Below are positions 1 through 9,888 of a DNA stretch of 64,000 bases, piece after piece. Source of the DNA: Episyrphus balteatus. Lineage: Eukaryota; Arthropoda; Insecta; Diptera; Syrphidae. The stretch spans positions 38,225,307 through 38,289,306 of the forward strand of contig NC_079136.1 of the NCBI RefSeq assembly GCF_945859705.1. The letters are read 5' to 3'. Position 1 is the stretch's first letter. Each line of letters begins with the position of its first letter. The position numbers and the translations under genes were made by a program. A model generated the notes under the pieces. It had not been told where the DNA came from. It made no database searches and saw only the letters and a program-made list of their open reading frames with translations.

Positions 1-799
1 CACTTAATGAAATCACCAGACCGAAAGGCACAAAACTAGACGCATTGGTACGGAGTACAACGAGTACCTAGAGTACAACCAGTACCTAAATGGCATCATT
101 CTTTCCTGAGGTTCTATCTATATAAAATGGAATGAGCCATAGGTTAGCAACGTGATTCTAAGGCGCGCCGCATCAATTCATATGTGGGGAGCACTTTTAA
201 TTTCCATTAAAGAAAACCTAAACGAAAGCAAAATCAATAAAAACAGATTAATTAAATGGCTCGAACGAGAACGAGAATAATGCTGCAGAGGGCTTGTAGC
301 TATCACAACTCCCAGAAGCAGCCAATGGTTGGGAGATTGGAAGCAGCAACTATTGAAAACGAAAAAAAAAAAACAGAAAAGAAAAACAAGCAGGAACACA
401 CAAAAAAAGTAACGATTGTCCGTTTCGGATGAGTACTATATGAACCAGCAAGCAGCCTTCTCCGACAAACCTCCTGCCTTATATCCAGAACTACGAGTAA
501 GAGTATTCATTTCGCTTCACCACGATCCCATTTCTCGATCCCAAGGGGCCTTCGTGTAGAAGTATTGCATGTTCGAGTCTTCTCGTTCGTACAGAGTCTC
601 AGTCTCATCTCGCTAGATCTTGATCCCTGGCCTTAGCAACGTCAAGCTGAAGGCTCTAAGTGAGGATCTTAATGGTCATGCATGCTTACCATCAATTTCG
701 CTATGGGCATTGCTATTTTCAAGTTCTCAAGTGAAGACCCTTTGAAGCTGCCTGGTATTATCCAAGTATTTGTTGCTTGGGTCTGGCAGAAACTGAATG
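1..799. other. Unique, less AT-rich region upstream of a TATA box
   Basis: This stretch is visibly richer in G and C than most of the window and is not repeated elsewhere in it. No convincing coding frame is present. A weaker TATA-like string (TATATAAAAT) lies near 117. Its position just upstream of a strong TATA/Inr pair at 800-832 makes it a candidate promoter-proximal region. That function is an inference. Confidence 0.35.
53..88. repeat. Two-unit 18-bp tandem duplication
   Basis: GAGTACAACGAGTACCTA is followed directly by a second copy with one mismatch. The reading frame through it is open for only about 35 codons and has no ATG, so I treat it as non-coding. Confidence 0.7.
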
Positions 800-832
800 T
801 ATAAAAGGGGAGACCTTGGCTTCTTTTCAGTC
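800..832 (+). promoter_or_regulatory. TATA box and Inr core promoter
   Basis: TATAAAAGGGG starts at 800. TCAGTC, a match to the insect initiator TCAKTY, lies at 827-832, so the predicted +1 A is at 829. The T of the TATA box is 29 bases upstream of +1, which is the canonical spacing. No DPE match is seen at +28. The match is good, but two short motifs can coincide by chance. Confidence 0.5.
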
Positions 833-871
833 ACGGTCACGGATTTGGATATTTTTAGGTTTCTTTTTGAA

Positions 872-1015
872 ATGATTTTTATCTTCTTTTCTGCTGTAGC
901 GCTGCACACGTCAAGCTTTTTTGTTTTGCTTTTTTTCAGTTTGCTACAGTGCTACTCTATAGAAGCAAAACGCTATCAAAAGGCAAGTTTAGTTAAAAAA
1001 AAACAAAAAAAATAA
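872..1015 (+). CDS. Candidate short secreted peptide (47 aa), hypothetical
   Basis: The first ATG after the predicted start site at 829 opens a 47-codon frame ending at TAA 1013-1015. The product begins with a strongly hydrophobic stretch (MIFIFFSAVALHTSSFFVLL) followed by FFSLLQC. It ends in a lysine-rich tail, so it looks like a signal peptide or membrane anchor plus a short basic segment. The stop codon overlaps an AATAAA signal. No family is recognised. AT-rich DNA readily encodes Phe, Leu and Lys, so this may be a chance frame. The support is its position between a well-spaced promoter and a poly(A) signal. An upstream in-frame ATG at 797 lies before the predicted start site. Confidence 0.25.
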   Translation: MIFIFFSAVALHTSSFFVLLFFSLLQCYSIEAKRYQKASLVKKKQKK

Positions 1016-1043
1016 AACATTCAAAAAGGAAGTTGTGGGTTTT
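1011..1043 (+). terminator. Poly(A) signal with GT-rich downstream element
   Basis: AATAAA at 1011-1016 is followed at about 1031-1042 by a GT-rich tract (gttgtgggtttt). This is the usual order for cleavage and polyadenylation. It would give a transcript of about 200 nt from the start at 829. Confidence 0.4.
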
Positions 1044-1557
1044 AAAATGGTGATTTTACTTTTCAGCTTCTCTTTCATGGGTATATGCGGGTCTTGAGTC
1101 TTTGTGTTTGGGTTCTTTTTTTTTTTTTTTGCAATTCAATTTTTATTTTACTGACTGTCATTAATAAAATAATTGACATTTCGGAAGAGATGCACTGAAC
1201 GTGCTGGGAATTCGAATCGATTATTATTAGAGCCAATAGTCTGAGTCAAACATAGGTTAGGTATAGGAATATCTATACGTGGAAGTTGCAAATCAAAGAC
1301 TTTATGGTGTTTTCAATATGAATGTCAATGCTAGATTTTGAATACTATTTATGTAGATGATCCATTGTTGTCATTGTCTATATATTTTTTTGTTTGAAGG
1401 GTTAAACATTGAATTGAAGGTTTTACCAGGCAGACCGATATGGATTAGGAGTAGGTTTCAGGTACAAATTTGACACTAAGTGTATCCAGAGTCACAGTAC
1501 GATTCACTGGTCGGCAATGAAAATAGAACATGAACCAAACCCTATTATTCTTAAGGA
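1044..1557. other. Intergenic, nothing recognised
   Basis: AT-rich sequence with a T-run near 1120. No gene, RNA or element boundary was found. Confidence 0.5.
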
Positions 1558-2058
1558 TTTTTGTGTGCTGAGTCCGAATCCGAAGTCAAAATTTTACTGG
1601 CACACCCCATTTTTGAAAAACTTGAATATTTATGCGAAAAAACTTGTCCTCGAAAGTCCGTCAGTCTTTCAGTCGGCAGGATGTCTGTTGGTCTGTATAA
1701 GGAGCTACAGCCTAAACGGATGGGCCGATCTACTTCAAACTTGGCATATATAGCAGATATTGGATCCTGTACAGACGGGTTTTTGGAATTAATTTTGCTG
1801 GACCAAAAATAACGGTACCTGTCTACACCAATTTTGAAAAAGTTAAATTTTCTCAAAAAGGGCTCCTACGATTTTTATTAAAAAAATCAAGTACTTATAA
1901 GTTTTTGAATAAGGTCTATCTTTTAATGAAAAAAGTTTTTTTTTTCAAAAAATCCTTATTAACGGTACCTCCCATAGAACCGTTTTTTAAATTTCAAATT
2001 ATCTTCCAAATTACTAGTTCAATTTTAACGATTTTTTGTATGCAAAAACACTTATATT

Positions 2059-3390
2059 TACGGTGACCATATTTCTGGAAGCCAAACCCGGGACGGATAA
2101 AAAATTAGTTGGATCGTTTTGAAAATATTGATTTTTCAAAAAAATTTAAAATTTGTTTAAGAGCCGATTTTTCAATCTTCTAATAAACAGTCAGTTAACT
2201 GTTCGACGAATAAAGTTATTAGGCTCATAAACAATCAGATAAAAACATTGAATTTTTCAATCAAGAATAATTTATTCTACAGAATAACAAAAAAAATTGT
2301 CAAATTCAAAAATATTTAAAATTAAACGTCATTTTTATTCATGATTGTTTTTGTTTTCTTGTGTTCCACTGTATTTTTTTTCAAAATTCTTTCAAAACAG
2401 CTTTGACAACTGACACAATATTTGTGTTCATATTATTCCTTAGAATAATTTTTATTCGTCTCTGAAAGAAGCAGATAAGTTCTATTCTTAGGAATAAGCT
2501 ATATCTGCCTGTTGAAAAATTGATTTTTTCTCTATCCTTAGGAATAAGTACTAACTGACTGTTTAACTGACTATTGAAAAATCGGCCCTAAATGAGTTTT
2601 CATAATTTTTCCTTTTTTTGATATTAAGATTTCCTAAACGATTTTATGGGAGCGTTTTTGTTGAAATCATATAAGTCGTTTACGAAATCAGAAATCAAGA
2701 AAATGTTTTTTTTTGGTCTGTTAATAACTTCTAAAAAAATATTTTTTTAATCAAAATCGGGAGAGCTGTTTTTAACATTTTTATTTAAATGGTTTTGAAG
2801 TTGTATGAACCTTAACACAACTTTTGACATGTCCTTAAAAGTTTTGAAACTTATCTGGGTTCTTTACTCTTCCATATGTTGTTCTTTATTCGAAAACATT
2901 TTTCCTGGTGTACCAACCTGACAAACAGAAGCTTGAACTAAATAATTGTTGAACATTAAAAAAAAAACTAAAGCCTAGTCTAGAGGCAAAACGAAAATTT
3001 TCATACAAAACCAGCAAAACGAAATCGTAAACCAAAATTTTGCTTTTCGTTGCACATACGCAGCTTAGGCAACGAAATTCTTACCTGTGCTAGAATATAT
3101 GGAGAGTTTTTAATCGTTTTTTTTTACTTTGGAGAGTTAGAAAATTTTTCATTTTGGTTCAGCAGCGTACTAGAAAAATTTTAATTTCCAACCATTGTTT
3201 TCTTGTTTTCCGTAAAAAGTATTTAAAACATTGAATACAAAAATCAGAGAATGTGCAAATACGGGAAAATCACGGGACAAATTACAAAATACGGGACACT
3301 TATACGTCCCGGGTTTCTTAAATAAAAACCCGGGACAAGCTGTAGAAATACGGGACAGTCCCGGGTAAACCGGGACGGATGGTCACCGTA
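2059..3390. mobile_element. Non-autonomous hAT-like element with 8-bp TSD
   Basis: The terminal inverted repeats begin TACGGTGACCAT at both ends. CCCGGGAC boxes lie just inside. The flanking 8-mers CTTATATT (2051-2058 and 3391-3398) are identical. Removing the element restores a continuous family A repeat, as in the copy near 22320, so the boundaries are certain to the base. It is 1332 bp with no transposase frame. The TIR style and 8-bp duplication point to hAT. A second MITE is nested inside it. Confidence 0.85.
2161..2588. mobile_element. Harbinger-like MITE nested in the hAT-like element
   Basis: The TIRs are GAGCCGATTTTTCAAT and, read inward from the other end, GGGCCGATTTTTCAAT. CAGTCAGTTAA-type subterminal repeats follow inside. 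TAA flanks both ends (2158-2160 and 2589-2591), a 3-bp TWA duplication typical of PIF/Harbinger. The interior has short inverted motifs such as CTTAGGAATAAG. It is 428 bp and non-coding. Confidence 0.7.
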
Positions 3391-3790
3391 CTTATATTGC
3401 CTTAATATAAATCAATAACAAAATTTTGAAAAAAATAATTTTTGGATTTAAAAAAAAATTTAATTTTTTTTTTGAAAAATCAAATTTTGGAAAACGTGAC
3501 ATTGAATTTTTGTTTTACATGTTGATTAAAAGTTTCTACAAAATGGCATACCAAATTTATTTTTAAATATTTTGTTCAAAAAACTATTTAGGTATAAAAA
3601 ATTACGTTTTTAAAAAACGGCTCTAACGATTTTTAAATGTTTTTTTTTAGATACATCTTTATAAAAGAAATTAAACTGCATACTTGAAGAGCGAATTTTA
3701 AGTTTTTTTTTATATATATATTTACCAAATTTGTTCCTATATAAAATGTTTTTAGTTCTATGAGCAAGTTCGTGCGACCCAGTCATGTAT

Positions 3791-3995
3791 TTTATTGGTT
3801 TTGCGTAAAAAAAAAGGTTGGAGGTTTTAATAAAAACTAACATTACGATTATCGAAAAGTTCAAAAAAGTAGTTTTGGTCATGTCGTCCGTCAATCAGTG
3901 TATCGGTTTGTCTGTGCGTCAATCTGTACAATAAGCTAAAGCCTAAACGGTTGGACAGATTTACTTGAAATTTGGTGGAGATAATTATTTATACA
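3791..3995 (+). repeat. Family A-prime fragment
   Basis: This is similar to 46470-46563 joined to 50282-50390, and shares GTTTTGGTCATG(C/T)CG, TCCGTC and AAGC(C)TAAACGG. It lies directly after the end of family A copy 1. It is useful because it preserves the uninterrupted site (3882-3890) into which the Transib-like element at 46564 inserted in the other copy. Confidence 0.75.
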
Positions 3996-6900
3996 TTTTT
4001 TTTTTAATTTGTAAGGTTGTTTTTGTTTTTGATTTTTAATATCTCACTTAGATAATGTACCTTATAGTATACACAATTTTTCAGTTATTACAATATTCCC
4101 GTACATCGTTAACGGTTAAAACTTTTATGTAGACAGTTTGTGTAAAAATAAAGGGATACATATAATTAACGATTAAACTTATTAATTTATTTAACATTTT
4201 GAATGATTAACTAACATAACGGTACTTTGAACTACATAAGTAGGCACGTGCGATGTTCATTTTATTTTAAGAACAGTTCAAAAATGTCTATTTTGTATGG
4301 TCGGTACCAAAAATTTTCAATTTCTTTGTTATTTTTTTTTAAGTTTATTAAGAAATGCTTTATTTTTTATTTTTATTATTTATTATATTATTGTTTTCTC
4401 TTGGCATTAAAGCGTCGATAGATAGACCAGAAGGCTGGCCTTTAGTTCCTCATCTCTGACCAAAAGTTCCCAACAAAAAAAAAAAGCAGGTGAATTTGCA
4501 CAAAATAAAATTTACCTGAGTCTTAAAAAAAAAAAAATATCTCAACCTTTTCCTTAAAAAAAACTCAATTTATATTCACAAAAGGAAACCAACCACCATC
4601 ACCTTGCAAGAAACTGCTTATTCATCTTCTACGCCCACCAAAAACAAAACAACGAACAGAAAAAAAAAAAACAGAAAATTAAATTAGCAATTAAAATTCA
4701 GCCGAATAAACTATTAAAAATGATATATCCTTTTGGAAACCCCAAAAAGCCGTATGCGTTTACAAATAAATTAGACAAGCTAAACAGAAAAAAAAAATCC
4801 TTTGAAAAGGACTATTTTTAACCCTTTTTTTCGGGTGCTTATTTATTTTTTTTCGTTTTCTTTTTTTTTTCTGCTCAATCACCTCAACCCTTTTTCAATG
4901 ACGTCAGCTGTTTTTATTGTTTAATTGTCTTCACCCAATTTTCTATTTAATTTTTTTTTATATGTCAAACGTTTTTTTATTTTTTTGTTGTTGTTTTGTT
5001 TCCTTCACATGCAAAATATCCCTTTCATCCTTTAGCGATGGTAAATTAGGACACTTGCGTGTGCTGGTGTTTTTGTTTTTTTTTTTTTTTGATCAAGTGG
5101 CCACAGGGGACAAATACAAGAACAGAATTTAAAAAATAATGCAAAATGTTAAAAAAAATCCTTCTTGAAGCTCACAAAAAAAAAATAACAAAACTGGCAT
5201 AAGGACGCCTTTGAAGAAAAAAATACAAAAACATGGTTTATGTCCTGCATGTGATTTGTATTAGAAAGCAATTTAGCATTTAGATTCTCAGCATGAATAG
5301 GATACAAATTTTGAGCCAAGAAAAAAAAAAAAATATTTTAATTACCTTAGTCCTTTGTATCCTTTCTGGTGTCGCCATGCATTTTTTACACAGTGAAAAA
5401 AAAAAAAATGAGAAAAAAATAAATTAAGGATAATTCCTTTGGAAAAAAAAAATGAAATCAATTTTGAATAAAACCAAGGAAACTGAGTCAGCAACTCTTG
5501 ACACAGCGAAAAGGGATGTTGATTAGATTTTCAAACGGAATTCAATGTTTTCGTTTTTTTTTTTTTTCTTATTTTTAACTCATATTTTGGGGTTAAATGA
5601 AATTTCGGAAATTAGTTTTACAATTTATAGAGGTGGAGTGGTGAACATGAAAAAAAGGGGTGGAATAAATTTTTATAAAGGCAATTTAAATGCCTTGAAT
5701 GGGTGGTCAAAAATGATTTAGTGAAATGGCTTCCTTGGGAGTTTGTTAAAACGTTTAGTTACAAGGATTTTAAATAAGGATTGTTACTCAATGGAAAGAA
5801 AATAATTAGAAAAACTAAAGAAAGTGTTTTTCTTAGATTTTAATGTCAATTTTGTTCAAAATAAAAAAAAAATAAAAATAAACAAAATGTGTTAATTATC
5901 CAAAGTACCATGGAAAAATAAACACTTAACAATTTTAAGATTTATGAACTGAAAACATGCGTCTTCTCAGTACTCCCATAGTCAAAAGCAAGTTTATTTT
6001 CCCAATAAATATACACAAAAAATGTCTCCCCAAACAAAAACAAAATCTAATTAAATACCATTTCGCAGAACTAATTCAAAATCCGTTTCAATGGTACCGC
6101 ACCATTAGACATGTATTGTATAGAACTCTAAGATACAAAACACCCAAATGTGCCGCATAAGACAACATTTTAATGTGATATAGTTTTAAAGAAATCGAAC
6201 AGCAAGGGACATCTGTCGGGGAACTCTCTATGCCAATGTGTGTTTTTCTATATTGATATAAGAATATTTGTATTATAATATCAATCCGGGAGACGCAGTT
6301 TCATTTATTTTCTAAATGTTCTTGTTGTCATTTTAAAAAGAAGCACTTCCCATCACCGGAATGAGTTATGGTCTTTTTCGATGGTGTTCTGAAAAGAAAT
6401 TAAATTGCAAAACAAAATAAAAACATACAACAACTTACTGAAAAGAGGATGTGTGTAGTTGTAGAAAGAAAAGAAGACAGAAGAGTATCTTGAAGCTGAG
6501 ACCTTGAGCTTAAATAACAGAAAATTGGAGGAAGTTCTTTTTGAAAGAAATTAATTAAAACCGAGATAGAAATACAAAACGAACAGTTCAAAGGGGGATT
6601 TGTATGATAGTTCCCGTGATGAAAGATTTAAGGCTCCAGAGTCCAGACTATTCTCATCATAATTACAGTTGTGAATTTGAGGGAAGCAACACGCTTACGT
6701 TGGATTTTAAAATCTATTTCAATTATCATAATATTAATTTTGGTTGAACATTTTTTACCAGCATTGAAATATGATTAGTTTAGTTTAACCTTTTGAATGA
6801 ATGTTGTGTAACGCTGTTGAATGTTGATACAAACATTTCAAGCCAAACAAAATTTGAAAAATTTCACTGTATTTCGAAATTCGAATGCGTTTTGACTTAC

Positions 6901-7540
6901 GGAAATGGTTTCAGGCTTGAAATTTAACTTAAGTTGGAATAAAAATGTCAAACAAATTGCAAGTTTTTAGGAAAGTTAAAAAAAAAAAAACCATTAACAT
7001 TTTCTTAAATTTTTTTTCCCATTTTCTAAGTTGAATGCAAATATGTACTAGTTTGATTTTTTATGCAATTTAAAAAGTTTTGTAAAAATATAAAAAATTT
7101 ATTTTTATAATTACCTACCTATTTAAAAACTATTTGAAATGAGTTTGACCACGAAACGAAGTATGTTATTTGATTTCTAGTTAAAAAAATTTTTTTAATC
7201 AAAAAAGTACCACTTCATTTGGAACAAAATTTTTGAAAAAAATATTCCCTCTGTGGAATGCCACTAAAATGTTAACTGACGAGCTTGGAGATAATCGCTC
7301 TTAAGTCTTAAGTTCGAAGCAAATACAGACAGACAAAATTGTTAGACCCACTTTTTTATTAATATAATAATATTTAACCGTCTTATAAAAACAGTGGAAT
7401 AGTTACACTAAAAATTTAGTCAAATTCAACTAATAATAATATAATATAATATATTTAGTTTGCAAAAAAAGTTGTTTAAAGAATATCACTTAGAGCGTTT
7501 TGGTGGCTACCCAGAACTTTTGTCAGATTTTTTTTTTTTT
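3996..7540. other. AT-rich intergenic region
   Basis: Long poly-A/T runs and low-complexity sequence. The open frames here are short and dominated by Phe, Leu and Lys. No domain, tRNA or element boundary was recognised. Confidence 0.5.
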
Positions 7541-9355
7541 ACAACTTAACTGTCCAATGAGTCAAATATGACTCAAAATATATGTTTTCTCACAAGCCTA
7601 CAGAGTCCCATGTATCATATATGACTCATATACATATTTCACTAAAAACAACTTCACTGTCCCCATAAAATCTAATTAAAAACCCTCTCTACGTTCAATA
7701 TTATTTTGTTTATTTGAAGGATTCATCACTCCACGTCCAATGAGTCTTATTTGACTCATAGAATGTTTTCTGTATCGTGTTTCTAGAGTCCATGAGTCAT
7801 ATATGATTCATAAAGACGTCTTTCTAAAAATGTGTTTGCTATATGAAAATATGGCTATAGAACATAATTTATTCATGAATGTGTATTAAAAGAAGAAATA
7901 CTTTTCCAAACTGCAAAAAAAAATGGAAAAATGTTTGAGCAAAAAAAGCTATTTCATAGAAAAATCTTTGATTTTTTTTTGAAGATTTTTTTTTATTTTG
8001 GGAGAAGTTATATGTAAACCTATGGAAGAATATTTTTTTAACTACGATTCACAATTATTGTATGGGTAGGTACATAATAAGAAAATTAAAACACCATTAA
8101 TAGTACAGCGACTGAAAAAACAAATCTAGTCAAAATTGTAGAGGCATAAAATTTGAATGCAGGGTAATTAAAAGAGGCTTGATAATGTGTTTTGTTTAGT
8201 ACGGCTTTCCACACGCCAGCCTTTTTGAAAAATACGTTTTGATCAATACCTCGAAAACGACTCGTCTTACAGAAAATTTGCAAGGACGTTTTTGACATTA
8301 AATTATATTATCTTTCTTTTTTAAATTCACAATTTTCCTATAGAATGAATACTTTTTAATTAGAGAGCCAAACAAATAATACGTGCTTTTAATTTTTATT
8401 TTTTACTCGCCAAGGCTGTTGTAAGGGGTAAGAAGTAAGGGAAACATACACAATTTCCAGACAATTTTTTTTTTTTTTACTACTTTTTATCTCAATGTGT
8501 ACATTTTTGCACTTTTTTTAGAGAATCCATATAAAAATAATAATCAAAGTAAATGAGACCAAAAAATATAAGCAGCTTCTATAAGAACCTCAAAAATTGA
8601 GCAACATAAACCAAAAAGATGTGTTTGTTCGTAAGTGCAATCTAGTTCATCTTCTCTGCGCTCTACACCCGAAACGGTTGATTTTAGAGAGAAAATTATA
8701 TTGTATATAGGTTTACGACGAACCATGCCCTCTGATGATCTCCGAGAAATAGGTCGCGAGATATTTGTGAAAAACTGATTTCCGTGACCATTTGACCCTT
8801 ATGAGTTATAACTTTTTCTAGCCTATACGGTATCAATGTCAGTTTTATTTTCATTACAAAAATAAGCATTACTATTTACAAATAATGCAATTAGAATTGG
8901 TTTCTTACCTGAGTAATTGGTAAATATTGTTAAAAAATGGGTTTAGTTTTATGCTCCTATAGGATTCATTGGACTTGTGGCGATGAAAATCAAATATCAT
9001 ACGTCCATGAATCATATAGGAGCATAAAACTAAACCCTTTTTTAAACAATATTTACCAATTACTCAGGTAAGAAACCAATTCTAATTGCATTATTTGTAA
9101 ATAGTAATGCTTATTTTTGAAAAAAAGTACTGGACGTAGAGATGATTTTGAAGGAGTTTGTATGGGGGCAGTAAATTCTATTTTATGAAAATATGTGTAT
9201 GTATCATATATGACTCATTGGACTCTGGTGGCAAGGGAAAAAATAAATTATATGAATCCAATGTGCTTCATGGGACTTATAGAGTTGTTGATGAGAATAA
9301 TGATGGACGTATAAGGTTTTATAATGAGTTTCTATGGGGACAGTTAAGTTGTTAA
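7541..9355. mobile_element. Foldback element with AP-1-like motifs
   Basis: The ends share the inverted repeat ACAACTTAACTGTCC. In the right half, 8858-8969 is repeated in inverted orientation at 9003-9121, giving a hairpin of more than 100 bp. Subterminal units carry TGA(C/G)TCA heptamers at 7558, 7569, 7622, 7752, 7793 and 9211. No transposase frame is present. CAGAACTTTTGTC occurs on both sides (7512-7524 and 9382-9394) and could be a target duplication. It lies a few bases outside the TIRs, so this is uncertain. Confidence 0.7.
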
Positions 9356-9446
9356 TGTTCAAACTTTTTGTTCAATTTGGCAGAACTTTTGTCCAGTTCC
9401 TAGTTCAGAACCTTCGTTTCCTACCTTGAAGTTGTGCATATTTGTT

Positions 9447-9888
9447 CACTGAGGGAAAAAACAACTTAAAATCAACGAAAACCGCGTTGATTAAACAATT
9501 TTTCGGAATGATTTTGCGTTGAAGACGAAAATTGTAAAATCAAAGAAGAACATCCATAGTTTAAAGTGTTTTTTCGTTATAAAACATCTTTAAATCAAAG
9601 TTGTTTCAACTTTGAAAAAAAAACATAAATTTATTAAAAAAAAAAAAATTGGCAGCCACTGGGGATCGAACCTGAAACTCTTGGGTCTCTAGGCGAATGC
9701 ATTACCAACGTGCTATCTCACTGTTGGAAAATAGCGTGATAAAATGCACGAAAAGCTGAAGTCCGACAAAAAAAAATAAAATTCTTACTTTGTTTCAATA
9801 TTAATTTAAAGATGTATTATGTTAGTTTTTTCAACTTTAAATCAACGTTGAACATTTTACATTTTACGTTGCGGTTTTTCCCTCAGTG
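9447..9888. mobile_element. MITE with CACTGAGGGAAAAA termini
   Basis: CACTGAGGGAAAAA at the left is mirrored by TTTTTCCCTCAGTG at the right. AAAATCAACG / CGTTGAACATTTT-type subterminal repeats follow. If the element is taken to start at CTGAGGG, TGTTCA flanks both sides as a 6-bp TSD, so the exact boundary is ambiguous by two bases. It is 442 bp without a coding frame and contains a tRNA-like segment on the minus strand. Confidence 0.75.
9651..9722 (-). pseudogene. tRNA-like sequence inside a MITE
   Basis: Read on the minus strand, this has an A-box-like TAGCACGTTGG and a perfect B box GGTTCGATCC about 42 bases apart, as in a tRNA gene. The acceptor arms do not pair (5' CAGTGAG versus a 3' end of GGCTGCC). 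It is therefore a degraded or captured tRNA, or a SINE head, rather than a working tRNA gene. Confidence 0.5.

Larger units (their letters stand above)
1560..3790 (+). mobile_element. Family A interspersed repeat, copy 1 (split by a hAT insertion)
   Basis: This matches the copies at 21790-22795, 35222-36230 and 43726-44712. Shared landmarks in order are a GTCCGTC/GTCTG-rich segment, GGAGCTACAGCCTAAACGGA, GGACCAAAAATAACGGTACC, an AT-rich body, and the end GAGCAAGTTCGTGCGACCCA. The body breaks at 2058 and resumes at 3391, because a hAT-like element with a perfect 8-bp TSD sits between. The copies have no long ORF, and I cannot assign them to a named transposon class. This copy is more diverged than copy 2. 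Confidence 0.8.
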
